From Geothermobacter hydrogeniphilus (lineage in GTDB: Bacteria > Desulfobacterota > Desulfuromonadia > Desulfuromonadales > Geothermobacteraceae), in assembly GCF_002093115.1 (NCBI RefSeq), contig NZ_NAAD01000007.1, positions 62,001-126,000 on the forward strand: a DNA stretch of 64,000 nucleotides, written 5' to 3'. A program made the translations under genes and the position numbers. The notes below the pieces were generated by a model. The model was not told the DNA's origin. It was given only the letters and a program-made list of their open reading frames with translations, and did not search any database. This document shows, one piece after another, positions 46,516 through 54,974 of the stretch; positions within the stretch are counted from its first letter, which is position 1; each line of letters opens with the position of its first letter.

Positions 46516-48073
46516 GCGGGTTCGGCCAGTCTCCAACGGGGGGAAGGTCGAATTCCACCTGGTTGTCTGGCTCTGTCTGCTGCTGGTGGTGCTGGTCGGG
46601 GGGCTGCTCGGGGTCTTCAGCTTTCTTGGGCAGAGAGCCCGCGGCGAAATGACCATCAGTATGGTGCGTCAGGCCGCCAGCGTGGCATCGCGTCGCTTTC
46701 AGCGGCAGATCGAAGGCAGTCATCGACTGCTGGAAACGCTCAGCGGCTGGGGGCGTGAGGGGTTGCTGGTTGATCAGGACGTCGACGGCCTGCGCCGGAA
46801 ACTGCTGCCGCTGGTGGAAAATTTTCCGGCGATAGCCGGGCTCTCCCTGGCGGATGATGAGGGGCGGGATTTTTTTCTTGCCAGGGACCAGGGCGGTTGG
46901 CTGGTTCGTCATTCACGAGGAGTGGGCGCTCCACAGCATTGGCAGTTCTGGAAAGGTGGGGCATTGCAGCGGCAGTGGGATGCCACAGAAAATTTTGATC
47001 CGCGGCAGCGTATCTGGTATCAGCCGGCCCGCAAACAGCCGGGTACCGTTGTCTGGAGCGGCCTCTACCGGTTTCATACTCTCAAGCGTTTCGGCGTGAG
47101 TGCCTCTATTGCCTGGCAGGGAAAACAGGGCTTCCAGGTCGCCGCCGTCGATCTGTTGATTGATGACCTGGTCAAGGCCCTGCGGGTTCCGGAGTTGGGG
47201 GAATCGGGGGTGGTCTTTTCCGTTTCCAGGGATGGCCTTCTCAATGACCTTGCCTCGGGACCAGTCGGTAGTGAAAACCGACAGTTGCTTGCTGCCTACC
47301 GGAAGGTACGTCGTCCCGAAGACTCGGTGACCTCCTTCAGCTTCCTTGGGACCACCTGGTATGCCGGGGAGGAGCAGGTGGCTCTGGATAACGCCCGGGT
47401 CAGGATTGGTATCCTGGTTCCTGAAAGTGAAATCAATCCCGGCTTAAGCGGCGTCCGGCGTCAGTTTCTTGCGGTTGCCGCTGTTATTCTGCTGATCGGC
47501 ATCCTCGCAATGTTGTTCGTTCTCAGGCGTTTTCGGAGGCATTTTGTCCCGGCGGTCACCCGGCCGGATGCCGCCTGGCTGCAGGCGGTGATCAGCGGCG
47601 GGGAAAATGTCCGGGTCGAATTCAAATCGACCATGCGCATGAACCTCAAGTCGGGGCGGGCCGGCAAGGAGATTGAACTCGCCTGGCTGAAAGGGGTGGT
47701 CGGTTTTCTCAATACGGCCGGCGGAACCCTGCTGATCGGTGTCAACGATGATGGTGACATCGTCGGCCTGGAGGCTGACGGGTTTCAGAACGAGGACAGG
47801 TGCCGACTTCATTTCAAAAACCTGGTGGCCCAGCATATCGGCCTGGAATTTTCGCGTTGTCTGCATTTCGATCTGGTCGAGCACGACGGCAGGCAGGTGG
47901 CGGTGGTTCAGGTTGACCGCTCCTCGGAACCGGCTTTTTTGCGTCAGGGCAAGGAGGAAGATTTCTATATTCGCAGTGGCCCGGCCAGTGTCAAGCTGAC
48001 CGGACGGCAGATGCTGCAGTATCTTTCCAGAAAAACCCGCAGGACCGCAAACCATTTTGACCCGACGAGATGA
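46505..48073 (+). CDS. Membrane Cache sensor fused to a Schlafen-type AlbA_2 domain
   Basis: 522 aa from ATG 46505, overlapping the nhaA end; no strong ribosome binding site. TM1 at about 18-42, a periplasmic Cache-like domain (about 45-305, with DPRQRIWYQPARKQPGTVVW, typical of Cache), TM2 at about 318-340, then AlbA_2 (about 360-500): VRVEFKSTM, GFLNTAGGTLLIGVNDDGDI and FYIRSGPASVKLTG. AlbA_2 domains occur in Schlafen proteins and in bacterial regulators that bind nucleic acid. A one-chain sensor that reports a periplasmic ligand to this domain is an uncommon arrangement; function unknown. Confidence 0.85.
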   Translation: MIIKRVRPVSNGGKVEFHLVVWLCLLLVVLVGGLLGVFSFLGQRARGEMTISMVRQAASVASRRFQRQIEGSHRLLETLSGWGREGLLVDQDVDGLRRKLLPLVENFPAIAGLSLADDEGRDFFLARDQGGWLVRHSRGVGAPQHWQFWKGGALQRQWDATENFDPRQRIWYQPARKQPGTVVWSGLYRFHTLKRFGVSASIAWQGKQGFQVAAVDLLIDDLVKALRVPELGESGVVFSVSRDGLLNDLASGPVGSENRQLLAAYRKVRRPEDSVTSFSFLGTTWYAGEEQVALDNARVRIGILVPESEINPGLSGVRRQFLAVAAVILLIGILAMLFVLRRFRRHFVPAVTRPDAAWLQAVISGGENVRVEFKSTMRMNLKSGRAGKEIELAWLKGVVGFLNTAGGTLLIGVNDDGDIVGLEADGFQNEDRCRLHFKNLVAQHIGLEFSRCLHFDLVEHDGRQVAVVQVDRSSEPAFLRQGKEEDFYIRSGPASVKLTGRQMLQYLSRKTRRTANHFDPTR

Positions 48074-48136
48074 TGTCAGTGGTCGAGGGCCTGATTGTCA
48101 GGTCAGATCAGGCTGGCGGTGCAAAGGAGTCAAGTT

Positions 48137-48478
48137 ATGATCGAAGGACTTTGGACGGGGGAGTGGGACTCGACAGTCCTCGGCCAGTCCGGGGAAGGAG
48201 CCGGGGTGTTCATTTTTCGGGATGGGCGTATTTACGGAGGCAGTGCCCGTTATTATTTCTTCGGTGAATATCACCTTGCCGGTGAGCAGGTGAGAGCCAC
48301 GCTGCTGATTTCCCATTACAGTGGCCCTCCGAGTGGGCTTCTCGGACCGGTGGACGAGGGACAGATCTGCCTGGTCGGGACTCTGGCTGGAGATGAAATG
48401 GTTCTCAAAACCGGAGAGCAGGACGAGGCTTTCAGTCTCGCGGCGCGGTTGGTTAAACGGACCGGGATCAGCCGGTAA
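48137..48478 (+). CDS. GrlR-like small beta-barrel protein 1
   Basis: 113 aa from ATG 48137 (AGGAG seven bases upstream). It opens MIEGLWTGEWDSTVLG and contains GVFIFRDGRIYGGSARYYFF followed by a G-x-Y strand, the pattern of GrlR-type proteins (a calycin-like barrel first known as a type III secretion repressor). A paralogue lies at 49565. Convergent with the STAS gene, whose last 11 bases it overlaps. No secretion genes are nearby, so the GrlR function cannot be carried over. Confidence 0.72.
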   Translation: MIEGLWTGEWDSTVLGQSGEGAGVFIFRDGRIYGGSARYYFFGEYHLAGEQVRATLLISHYSGPPSGLLGPVDEGQICLVGTLAGDEMVLKTGEQDEAFSLAARLVKRTGISR

Positions 48479-48836
48479 TCCTTTTCTGCATCTTGTCGAG
48501 ATAGCGGTCAAGTTCGCTGATGCTGGAAAAGACCTGCTGCGAAGGCAGGGCATTGATGATCTCGAAGACCTTCTTGATCTGCGGCTGCAGGTTCATCATC
48601 ATAAGGTTGCCGGAGACCTCCTTCAGTCCCTTCTTGGTCTTCAGCACCACCCTGACGCCGGCGCTGCTGATATAATCGAGGTTTTCAAAGTCAAAAATTA
48701 TCGCGGTTGGAGTGGTTTCCAGCAGGCGGTTGGTTTCGGTTTCCAATGATCCGGCGGTATTGGTGTCGAGAGAACCGTTCAGTTTGATGATAAAGATCCC
48801 GGCAAGTTCTTCCCGAGTTTCATATGTCAGGCTCAT
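48468..48836 (-). CDS. STAS-domain anti-sigma factor antagonist (RsbV/SpoIIAA type)
   Basis: 122 aa, one STAS domain. AGIFIIKLNGSLDTNTAGSL and the phosphorylation segment DYISSAGVRVVL, with the conserved serine, are present. In partner switching, the unphosphorylated form binds an RsbW-type kinase and releases its target. The RsbW-type gene lies 33 bases upstream on the same strand, and AAGGAGG precedes the ATG. Confidence 0.9.
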   Translation of the reverse strand: MSLTYETREELAGIFIIKLNGSLDTNTAGSLETETNRLLETTPTAIIFDFENLDYISSAGVRVVLKTKKGLKEVSGNLMMMNLQPQIKKVFEIINALPSQQVFSSISELDRYLDKMQKRITG

Positions 48837-48869
48837 CAGTGTTGTCCTCCTTGTAATTCCTTAAGTATA

Positions 48870-49283
48870 TCAGGAAATTCGTTTCTGCATGGTGAGGATA
48901 TTTTCTCCATCGGCATAACGATAGGCAAGGTTGTCCATCATCTGTCGCAGATAGAAAATTCCCAGTCCTCCGACCTCCCGCTCGTCGAAAGGTATTTCGA
49001 AATCCGGTGATCTTTCCTGCAGAGGGTTGAAGCGTCGACCGTTGTCACGCAGTTCAATATGGATGATGCCCTCCCGGCAGTGCACAACCAGGTGAATGTG
49101 GCCTGTGGCAGGCGTCAGTTCTCCATGTTCAATAATGTTGACGACCGCTTCTTCCAGTGCCATGGTCAGTTCGAAACGGGTATCACTTTTCAGGCCCATG
49201 CGATCGGCAAAGGTTGTGATCACCTGTTTGAGTCGTTCGATTTCCGCGTGATCGATCGTGATGTCCAGTTCAATCCGGTTCAT
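48870..49283 (-). CDS. RsbW-type serine kinase / anti-sigma factor (HATPase)
   Basis: 137 aa, single GHKL ATPase domain: N box ALEEAVVNIIEHGEL, G1 ELRDNGRRFNP and a G2-like REVGGLGIFYLRQMMD. It should phosphorylate the STAS protein coded next to it and bind a sigma factor or another output protein. No sigma factor gene is in the window. The pair is transcribed opposite to the two GrlR-like genes on either side. Confidence 0.9.
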   Translation of the reverse strand: MNRIELDITIDHAEIERLKQVITTFADRMGLKSDTRFELTMALEEAVVNIIEHGELTPATGHIHLVVHCREGIIHIELRDNGRRFNPLQERSPDFEIPFDEREVGGLGIFYLRQMMDNLAYRYADGENILTMQKRIS

Positions 49284-49378
49284 GGTTTTTCCAGCATAGC
49301 CTGAAGCTGAAAGAGGTCAAGCTGCTGGCCGTTGCAGAGGAACCTGTTAAAATCCAAATAACCGTATCCATGGATAAA

Positions 49379-49540
49379 CCTGAATCAGTGAGTTTCTGTT
49401 GGGTGGAGAGTGCAAGTGCTTGGTCTGCAAGAGATTTCCAAAAATCTGAAGCGCACCCATAGGTTCGCTGGTGATTTTTGGGAAGCTCAGGCAGATCAAT
49501 GACTTGTGCTATCCGCCGACAAGGAACTCACTGATTCAGG
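49379..49540 (+). repeat. MITE-like palindromic element, copy C
   Basis: 162 bp, CCTGAATCAGTGAG to CTCACTGATTCAGG, same orientation as copy A. The inner stem CCAAAAATC/GATTTTTGG is perfect. ATAAA at 49374-49378 is repeated exactly at 49541-49545, a 5-bp target-site duplication. It ends 24 bases before the ATG of the second GrlR-like gene, so that gene's leader comes directly after the element. Confidence 0.9.
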
Positions 49541-49564
49541 ATAAAGAAAGGATGAGGAAATCCC

Positions 49565-49954
49565 ATGACCGAAGGCCTTTGGACTGGCGAATGGCGCTCC
49601 AATATAACGAATTTCGAGAATCACGGTGCCGGCACCTTTCTGTTCGCCGACGGTGTTGTTCATGGTGGCGATACCGGATATTTCTATGTCGGCTCTTACC
49701 AGAAAAAAGGGCATGAACTGCAGGGTGAGTTTCACTTTCAGCACTACAGTGGCGACCCGATCGGAATTCTCGGTTACGCAACCGAAGGGATTCTGGTCTT
49801 CGCGGGAGTCATTCTGGGGAACCAGATGACCATCGAGATGAAGCTCAAGGACCTGCCCACTGTCCGGTTGGCCGGGGTGTTGACTAAGCGCATGGATCTT
49901 GGAGAGTCTCTGCAGAGTTCCCTCGCGGCCCTGGACCGTTTGCCTCCCGGCTGA
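49565..49954 (+). CDS. GrlR-like small beta-barrel protein 2
   Basis: 129 aa. MTEGLWTGEWRS, ADGVVHGGDTGYFYVGSY and FHFQHYSGDPIGILGY give a closer fit to GrlR than the paralogue at 48137; the two share the start, the GG(D/S) turn and the H-Y-S-G strand. The C-terminal 25 residues are extra. AAGGATGAGG lies upstream of ATG, in the sequence just after the palindromic element. A terminator follows. Function unknown. Confidence 0.77.
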   Translation: MTEGLWTGEWRSNITNFENHGAGTFLFADGVVHGGDTGYFYVGSYQKKGHELQGEFHFQHYSGDPIGILGYATEGILVFAGVILGNQMTIEMKLKDLPTVRLAGVLTKRMDLGESLQSSLAALDRLPPG

Positions 49955-49994
49955 AGGTTTTGCAGTTCCGGTTTTTCCGGCATTTTCTGTCGCA

Positions 49995-50030
49995 AGCAAA
50001 AGGGCCGTCCGGAAGGACGGCCCTTTTGCT
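49995..50030. terminator. Bidirectional rho-independent terminator
   Basis: Perfect 16-bp stem AGCAAAAGGGCCGTCC with a GGAA loop and T runs on both strands, between the convergent GrlR-like and NrfD genes. Confidence 0.92.
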
Positions 50031-50053
50031 TGACGGTATGGTATTCCCCGGCG

Positions 50054-51352
50054 TCAGTGGGCTTCGTCGTCGGTGATGAAGGCCGGGAAGATCATGTTGA
50101 TAAAGTAGAAGATGACGAATGGTGTCACCGCCACCAGCAGAGCTCCTCCCAATCCCTCTTTGAAGGTTTCCATGTCGTAAGGAATGATCGGCAGGTGATA
50201 TTCCATGAAGCCGTCAAAGGTCAGCGAGAAGGCCTGTCCGCCGATAACAACATTCCAGCGCATCATCAGCACGCCGAACAGGACCAGGACGCAGGCGACG
50301 CAGGCACGACGGGTGGTCAGGCCTGGAAGCAGCAGCATGATAAACGGCAGGGCGTTGCCGAAGCCGTACTGCAGAACAAAAATTTTGAAGAAATCGCGCT
50401 GGTAGATGACCTCACGCACGATATCCCAGGATCTGACCGCGGTATAGCCGCGGAAAATGATATCCAGCAGTTCCAGGGTGATCGCCAGGGTCATGAAGAT
50501 CAGCAGGTACTTGGAGGTCATCTTGGTCTCGTAGTCCTGCATGCTGTGCAGCCCTTCGGGGGTCAATTCGGTGGCACCGGCCCAGTGGTCGGGGAGGAAA
50601 TGGGTTTTGCCTCGCGGTAGCGCCCAGCGTCTCAGCCCCATGAAGATGGCGTAACAGAGGATACAGAGGGCGATTCCGGAGACCACCGCCGACATAATGA
50701 AAATAACCGGCATCAACGGCGTCATCCACAGGGCGTTGGCCTTGACCGAACCAAAGATAAAGCCGGCATAGCCGTGGAGGAAACAGGCGACGGGGATGCC
50801 GAGTCCGGCGAGAAACTTGACCGCCTTGTGGTCGGCTTTCAGGGCTTCGGGGCTCAGATCGCGGGCGCCGAGGGAGATGATCTTGTAGATCGGCAGCAGT
50901 ATGTTTTCTATCCCTCTGCGCTCCTTTTTTTCCAGCCGGTTGATACTTTCAACAATGAACTGGCGGTAAACAAACCAGATTTCCGATCCGACAATGCAGG
51001 CGTAGGTCATGAAGACAATACCGAAAGCCGATATTGCCGATGTGAAGTGTGGTGTCATCATGACATGGATGCCGCGAAGTGGTTGCTGCAGGTGCAGCAG
51101 CAGAGGCATCATCGCCACCGGCAGCAGGGCGAAGGAGAACACCAGGGCGAAGCGCGCGATCTCCTTCAGTTTCTCCACTCCGAAGACATGGTAGAGGGAG
51201 GACAGGACAAAGGCGCCGGCGACCAGACCGGTCATGTACGGATAGAGGACGATCTGGATCGACCAGTAGACATATTCGTTGGGCAGGACGAAAAGTTCTT
51301 TGACCGTCCAGGCTTCGCCGTGGACCATCATGTGGGCAACTTGTTCAACCAT
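50054..51352 (-). CDS. NrfD/PsrC-type membrane quinone-interacting subunit
   Basis: 432 aa with about ten membrane segments, opening MVEQVAHMMVHGEAWTVKEL and containing EVYWSIQIVLYPYMTGLVAG-like first helix features (NEYVYWSIQIVLYPY). This is the polysulfide reductase NrfD family that passes electrons between menaquinone and an iron-sulfur subunit. The order tetrahaem cytochrome, ferredoxin, NrfD matches Geobacter Cbc-type (for example CbcSTU) and Hmc-like complexes, from memory. Its ribosome binding site AAGGAGG is inside the last codons of the ferredoxin gene. Confidence 0.9.
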   Translation of the reverse strand: MVEQVAHMMVHGEAWTVKELFVLPNEYVYWSIQIVLYPYMTGLVAGAFVLSSLYHVFGVEKLKEIARFALVFSFALLPVAMMPLLLHLQQPLRGIHVMMTPHFTSAISAFGIVFMTYACIVGSEIWFVYRQFIVESINRLEKKERRGIENILLPIYKIISLGARDLSPEALKADHKAVKFLAGLGIPVACFLHGYAGFIFGSVKANALWMTPLMPVIFIMSAVVSGIALCILCYAIFMGLRRWALPRGKTHFLPDHWAGATELTPEGLHSMQDYETKMTSKYLLIFMTLAITLELLDIIFRGYTAVRSWDIVREVIYQRDFFKIFVLQYGFGNALPFIMLLLPGLTTRRACVACVLVLFGVLMMRWNVVIGGQAFSLTFDGFMEYHLPIIPYDMETFKEGLGGALLVAVTPFVIFYFINMIFPAFITDDEAH

Positions 51353-51354
51353 GG

Positions 51355-52128
51355 CTAATGCACCTCCTTGTTCAAACCAATGTAATAGACATTCGGTTTG
51401 GTGCCGTATTCAGCGCGCAGAATACCGACCCGTTCATTGAGGACCGCCTTGGCCACCGGATCGTTGGGGTCGCGGAGGTTGCCGATTGTCCGGGCGCCGA
51501 ACGGGCAGGCCTGGGCGCAGGCGGTGTTGCCGCCCTTGCTGATGCGGTGGTAGCAGAAGGTGCACTTGTCGGCGGTATGAACAACAGGATGGAAGAAACG
51601 GACGCCGTAAGGGCAGCCCATGATGCAGTAGCCGCAACCGATGCACCACTTGCGGTCGACCAGCACCACGCCGTCGGCGGTCTTGTAGGTGGCGCCGACC
51701 GGGCAGACCTGGACGCAGGCCGGCAGGGTGCAGTGATTGCAGAGCTTGGGGACGAAAAAGGCCTGGGCGATATCCTTGTCGCGCAACAGCCTGGTGCCCG
51801 CTTCGCCCTGGTCGACCAGCTTGCTGGTGAAGCCGTCGCGGGCGCCCTTGGGGCTGTCTTTGATGACCTCCCCGTTTTTCATCATCGCATAGCGCTCGAC
51901 CCAGGTACGGGTGACGTTGGCATCGTAGGGGATATCGTTTTCAAGTTTGCATGCTTTGACACACATGCCACAGCCGACACATTTATAGGTGTCGACCAGG
52001 AAGCCCCAGCGCAACTCGGGCCGCGAAGCGAGGACCTCTTTGGGGTCAACCAGTTCCAGGGCCGAGAGGGAGACTGAGGCCCCGGCGACGAAAACCGCCG
52101 TGCTCTTGAGAAAATCACGTCTCTTCAT
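51355..52128 (-). CDS. Tat-exported 4Fe-4S ferredoxin subunit
   Basis: 257 aa from ATG 52128 (GGAGGA nine bases upstream). A Tat signal MKRRDFLKSTAVFVAG opens the protein. Four cysteine clusters follow: CVGCGMCVKACK, CNHCTLPACVQVCP, CIGCGYCIMGCP and CTFC ... CAQACP, giving four [4Fe-4S] clusters as in PhsB/NrfC/DmsB-type subunits, here facing the periplasm. It connects the tetrahaem cytochrome to NrfD; all three genes are spaced by two bases. Confidence 0.93.
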   Translation of the reverse strand: MKRRDFLKSTAVFVAGASVSLSALELVDPKEVLASRPELRWGFLVDTYKCVGCGMCVKACKLENDIPYDANVTRTWVERYAMMKNGEVIKDSPKGARDGFTSKLVDQGEAGTRLLRDKDIAQAFFVPKLCNHCTLPACVQVCPVGATYKTADGVVLVDRKWCIGCGYCIMGCPYGVRFFHPVVHTADKCTFCYHRISKGGNTACAQACPFGARTIGNLRDPNDPVAKAVLNERVGILRAEYGTKPNVYYIGLNKEVH

Positions 52129-52130
52129 GG

Positions 52131-52601
52131 TTACATATCCTCCAGGCTCGGGTTGTGCGGGTTGTGACATTCGGCGCATTCCATGCCGGTGTTGTGAGTG
52201 CCGGGGTCGATGCCGGGAATGTCGTTGCGGCCGCTGGAGGGCATGTACAGTTTGCTGTGGCAGCGAATGCACAGTTCGCGGCTACGGTTGACGACCAGTT
52301 TTTCCGGGTCTTCCGGATGGTTCCGTGCGGGGCCGTGACAGTCTTCGCAGGGGATCATTTCATGCTGGGACGCCGAAATGCTGGCGACCTTGTCGTCATG
52401 GCACTCGTTGCAGTATTCCGTGCCCTTGTACTTGGCCGGAAAGTCCTTCCATTCCTGTTCATTGGAGAGGCGATGGAAGCCGAAGGTGTACCCCTGTTCC
52501 TGGATGCCGAAATCATCAGGCACATAGAAAAACCTGAACAGCAAGAGCAAGACCACAATACCGATGACCACGTAGAGTGGTCGCCAAACATGTCCTTTCA
52601 C
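52131..52601 (-). CDS. Membrane-anchored tetrahaem cytochrome c
   Basis: 156 aa, GTG start at 52601 with AGGGGG upstream. One N-terminal membrane anchor (about 8-26), uncleaved by appearance. Four CxxCH haem sites: CNECH, CEDCH, CIRCH and CAECH, with further histidines for axial ligation. First gene of a three-gene respiratory operon (cytochrome, ferredoxin, NrfD) that probably exchanges electrons with menaquinone and periplasmic cytochromes. Confidence 0.93.
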   Translation of the reverse strand: MKGHVWRPLYVVIGIVVLLLLFRFFYVPDDFGIQEQGYTFGFHRLSNEQEWKDFPAKYKGTEYCNECHDDKVASISASQHEMIPCEDCHGPARNHPEDPEKLVVNRSRELCIRCHSKLYMPSSGRNDIPGIDPGTHNTGMECAECHNPHNPSLEDM

Positions 52602-52642
52602 GTCACTACCCCCTGTCTAGAGTTGATAATAAAACATTGTTA

Positions 52643-52671
52643 CCTTTAGCACCGTCGATTTTGGCTGTCAA
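52643..52671 (-). promoter_or_regulatory. Predicted promoter of the cytochrome/ferredoxin/NrfD operon
   Basis: TTGACA, 17 bases, TAAAGG on the minus strand, about 40 bases before the GTG start. The -10 element is weak. Confidence 0.4.
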
Positions 52672-52692
52672 CTTTAAAATCGTGAAAACAAT

Positions 52693-52720
52693 TTGTTATC
52701 TAAGGTGATTGCTGTATAAT
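52693..52720 (+). promoter_or_regulatory. Predicted promoter of the DUF2339-like gene
   Basis: TTGTTA, 16 bases, TATAAT. It leaves a leader of about 235 bases before the chosen start, in which I see a GGCC-rich hairpin near 52920-52945 but no known riboswitch. Confidence 0.45.
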
Positions 52721-52961
52721 GGTGTTATGTTCAAGCTCTTTAATATGAAACATGGCTAACGCCTGGGGGGAGGTGTGTTGATAGAATAAAAAAGCGTTAT
52801 AGATACCGGAACGACTTTTCGATATCGAGTCCATGGTTCTATTTCTGCAAAGATTACCTGATGGATGGTTGGTTGCAATCCCGCCTGGTCGAAATCATGA
52901 CCAACGGTTGATGCCGTGCGCGGCCAAGGGTCGGCCCGGGCGCTTTCTGAGGGAGGAAGGG

Positions 52962-54767
52962 ATGATGGTTGAGCAGGATCTTGAAGCGCGCGTTGCGCAT
53001 CTTGAACATCAACTGGAAGGGTTGCAGAAAAGACTTTCCCTTCTTGAAACGGGTCTCGACGGGGTGTCCGTGGATGTTCAGAATGAAGACTCGGACAAGG
53101 CTTCTGTTTTGTCCAGGGGCGGTGGGTTGTCCTCCTGGGCCGGCAAGGCCGCGTTGCTTCCCCGGGTGGCCACCGTTTGCTTCATTATGGTGCTGGCCCT
53201 GGCATTGCGTACAGCAACCGACAACCATTTGATCAACCAGCAGGTCGGGACCATTCTCGGCATGAGTTACGCCGCGATTCTGGTGCTTGTCGGTTGGGTT
53301 CTTTATCACCGCGAGGGGGATAACGCCCCGGTTTTTACCGGAGCCGGAGCCTTTCTGCTCTGTTCCATGGTGGTCGAAACCCAGGCTCATTTCAAAACCC
53401 TGACGCCGGTACCGGCGTATTTCATCCTGATGATGCTCGGAGCGACTCTGGGGGCGCAGAGTCAACGCTTTCAGAAACCCGGTCCGGTGATTATCGGCAC
53501 TCTGGGGATGTGTCTGGCAGGGGCTGCCATTGATTATCCCACCCCGCTTTTCTCCTATCTGGCTCCGTTGCTGTTGCTGGCCAATGTGCTGGCGTTTAAT
53601 GCGTCGCGATTGAAAAATACCTCCTGGCTGCGCTGGTTTGTTTTTGGCATGACGGTATTGATCGCTCAGGTTTGGGCGATGCGCCTCGGCATGTACCTGT
53701 TTGCTGACCAGATTCCCCCCGAGCCCCTGGCCGAGAACTGGTTCTTTCCCCTGGTCGCGATTTACGGCATCGGTTTCATCTTCAGTTCCTTTTTCGGTGT
53801 CTGGCGTACCGGAGACGGCCCGATTGCCCTGTTTGACAACGTTGCTCCGACCCTGACCGTGGTCTGGGTGGTCTGGTCATCCCATTATGTGTTGCAGCGG
53901 GGCGGTTCAAGCTTTTTCGGTCTCGGGGTTGCCGGCGTTCTGGCGGCTCTGCTCTGCTATTTCCTCATCCACATGCTGGCGCAGCGCAAAATTGATCACA
54001 CCCCGGGCGGGACCACTCTGAGCATGGCCGGCAGTTTGCTGCTGGTTCTTTGTCTGCCGTTGGCGACGTATAATCTGGTCATCGCGGCGGCTGTTTATTC
54101 CGGGGTGGCCGTCTGGTTGGCCAGGATGAGCAATAAATGGCGGAATTCCGGAGTTCGCTGGGTTTCCTATCTGCTGCAGATTGCTGCCGGTTTCGCTCTG
54201 ATGGTTGCCCTGAGAAATCATCCGGATGGGCAGAATCTGCTCATGACCCTGGCCGGAACCGGTTTGACGGCAATCGGCGGCATCTATCATTACGTCTGGT
54301 CCCGACGGTACCCGCCGTTGCAGATCGGCCGGGTCTTCGGGCGGTTTGATACCTGTGACCGCAGCGCCGCCCTGGTGTTGCTTTCCGGCTTGACGGCCGG
54401 ATTCTTTCAAGCCAGGAGTTTGCTTTACTGGGGTCTGCACCAGATGTCAGGCAACCAGTTCGGAGCCTTTGTCTGTTTGCAGTCGGTTCTCATCAACAGC
54501 GCGATTGCGGTGCTGATGATCCTGGCCTGGAAACGCAACAGTCGGGAGTTGAAGAATGTGGCGATTCTCGTCACCCTGGTGGCGGCGTTCAAGGTTTTTA
54601 TGATCGATCTGTTCAGCACCAAGGGGATTCCTCTCCTGCTGAGTGTTCTCTCTTTCGGGATTGTCGCGTCGGTTGAGTCGGTTGTTCTGGCCCGATGGCA
54701 GAAGCTCGATGCTTTTGCCGGGGAGAGAGGAAAAACTGCAGAAAAAGGGGAAGAGGTGAAAGTTTGA
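52962..54767 (+). CDS. Polytopic membrane protein, DUF2339-like
   Basis: 601 aa from ATG 52962; a second ATG follows directly, with GGAGG five to eight bases upstream. An N-terminal coiled coil (about 3-35, EARVAHLEHQLEGLQKRLSL) is followed by about 16-18 membrane segments across the rest of the chain and a charged C-terminus. This layout, and the pattern of paired helices with short loops, fits DUF2339 proteins of unknown function. No catalytic motif is visible. Confidence 0.7.
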   Translation: MMVEQDLEARVAHLEHQLEGLQKRLSLLETGLDGVSVDVQNEDSDKASVLSRGGGLSSWAGKAALLPRVATVCFIMVLALALRTATDNHLINQQVGTILGMSYAAILVLVGWVLYHREGDNAPVFTGAGAFLLCSMVVETQAHFKTLTPVPAYFILMMLGATLGAQSQRFQKPGPVIIGTLGMCLAGAAIDYPTPLFSYLAPLLLLANVLAFNASRLKNTSWLRWFVFGMTVLIAQVWAMRLGMYLFADQIPPEPLAENWFFPLVAIYGIGFIFSSFFGVWRTGDGPIALFDNVAPTLTVVWVVWSSHYVLQRGGSSFFGLGVAGVLAALLCYFLIHMLAQRKIDHTPGGTTLSMAGSLLLVLCLPLATYNLVIAAAVYSGVAVWLARMSNKWRNSGVRWVSYLLQIAAGFALMVALRNHPDGQNLLMTLAGTGLTAIGGIYHYVWSRRYPPLQIGRVFGRFDTCDRSAALVLLSGLTAGFFQARSLLYWGLHQMSGNQFGAFVCLQSVLINSAIAVLMILAWKRNSRELKNVAILVTLVAAFKVFMIDLFSTKGIPLLLSVLSFGIVASVESVVLARWQKLDAFAGERGKTAEKGEEVKV

Positions 54768-54907
54768 ATTCCAACCCCTTTTCAGGTGGTTCGAGCCCGC
54801 GGAAACCTGGCGTAGCCAGGATGATCGACGGAGGGAAACGGCAGGATCTTCAGTAAGCTTCGGCCGGTTGAAGATTTGATGGTTGTTGTGAGAGGCTCCC
54901 GGCATTT

Positions 54908-54949
54908 GATAAAAAAGGGCGTCGCATTTCTGCGACGCCCTTTTTTATC
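54908..54949. terminator. Bidirectional rho-independent terminator
   Basis: 19-bp perfect stem (GATAAAAAAGGGCGTCGCA) with TTTC loop, T runs on both strands, between the convergent DUF2339-like and octahaem cytochrome genes. Confidence 0.93.
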
Positions 54950-54974
54950 GATATGGATGGAACCGCGGTTCCGA

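Noticed and set aside
52752-52785. Nine-codon mini-ORF in the leader of the DUF2339-like gene
   Set aside because: Too short to support; no regulatory codon pattern.
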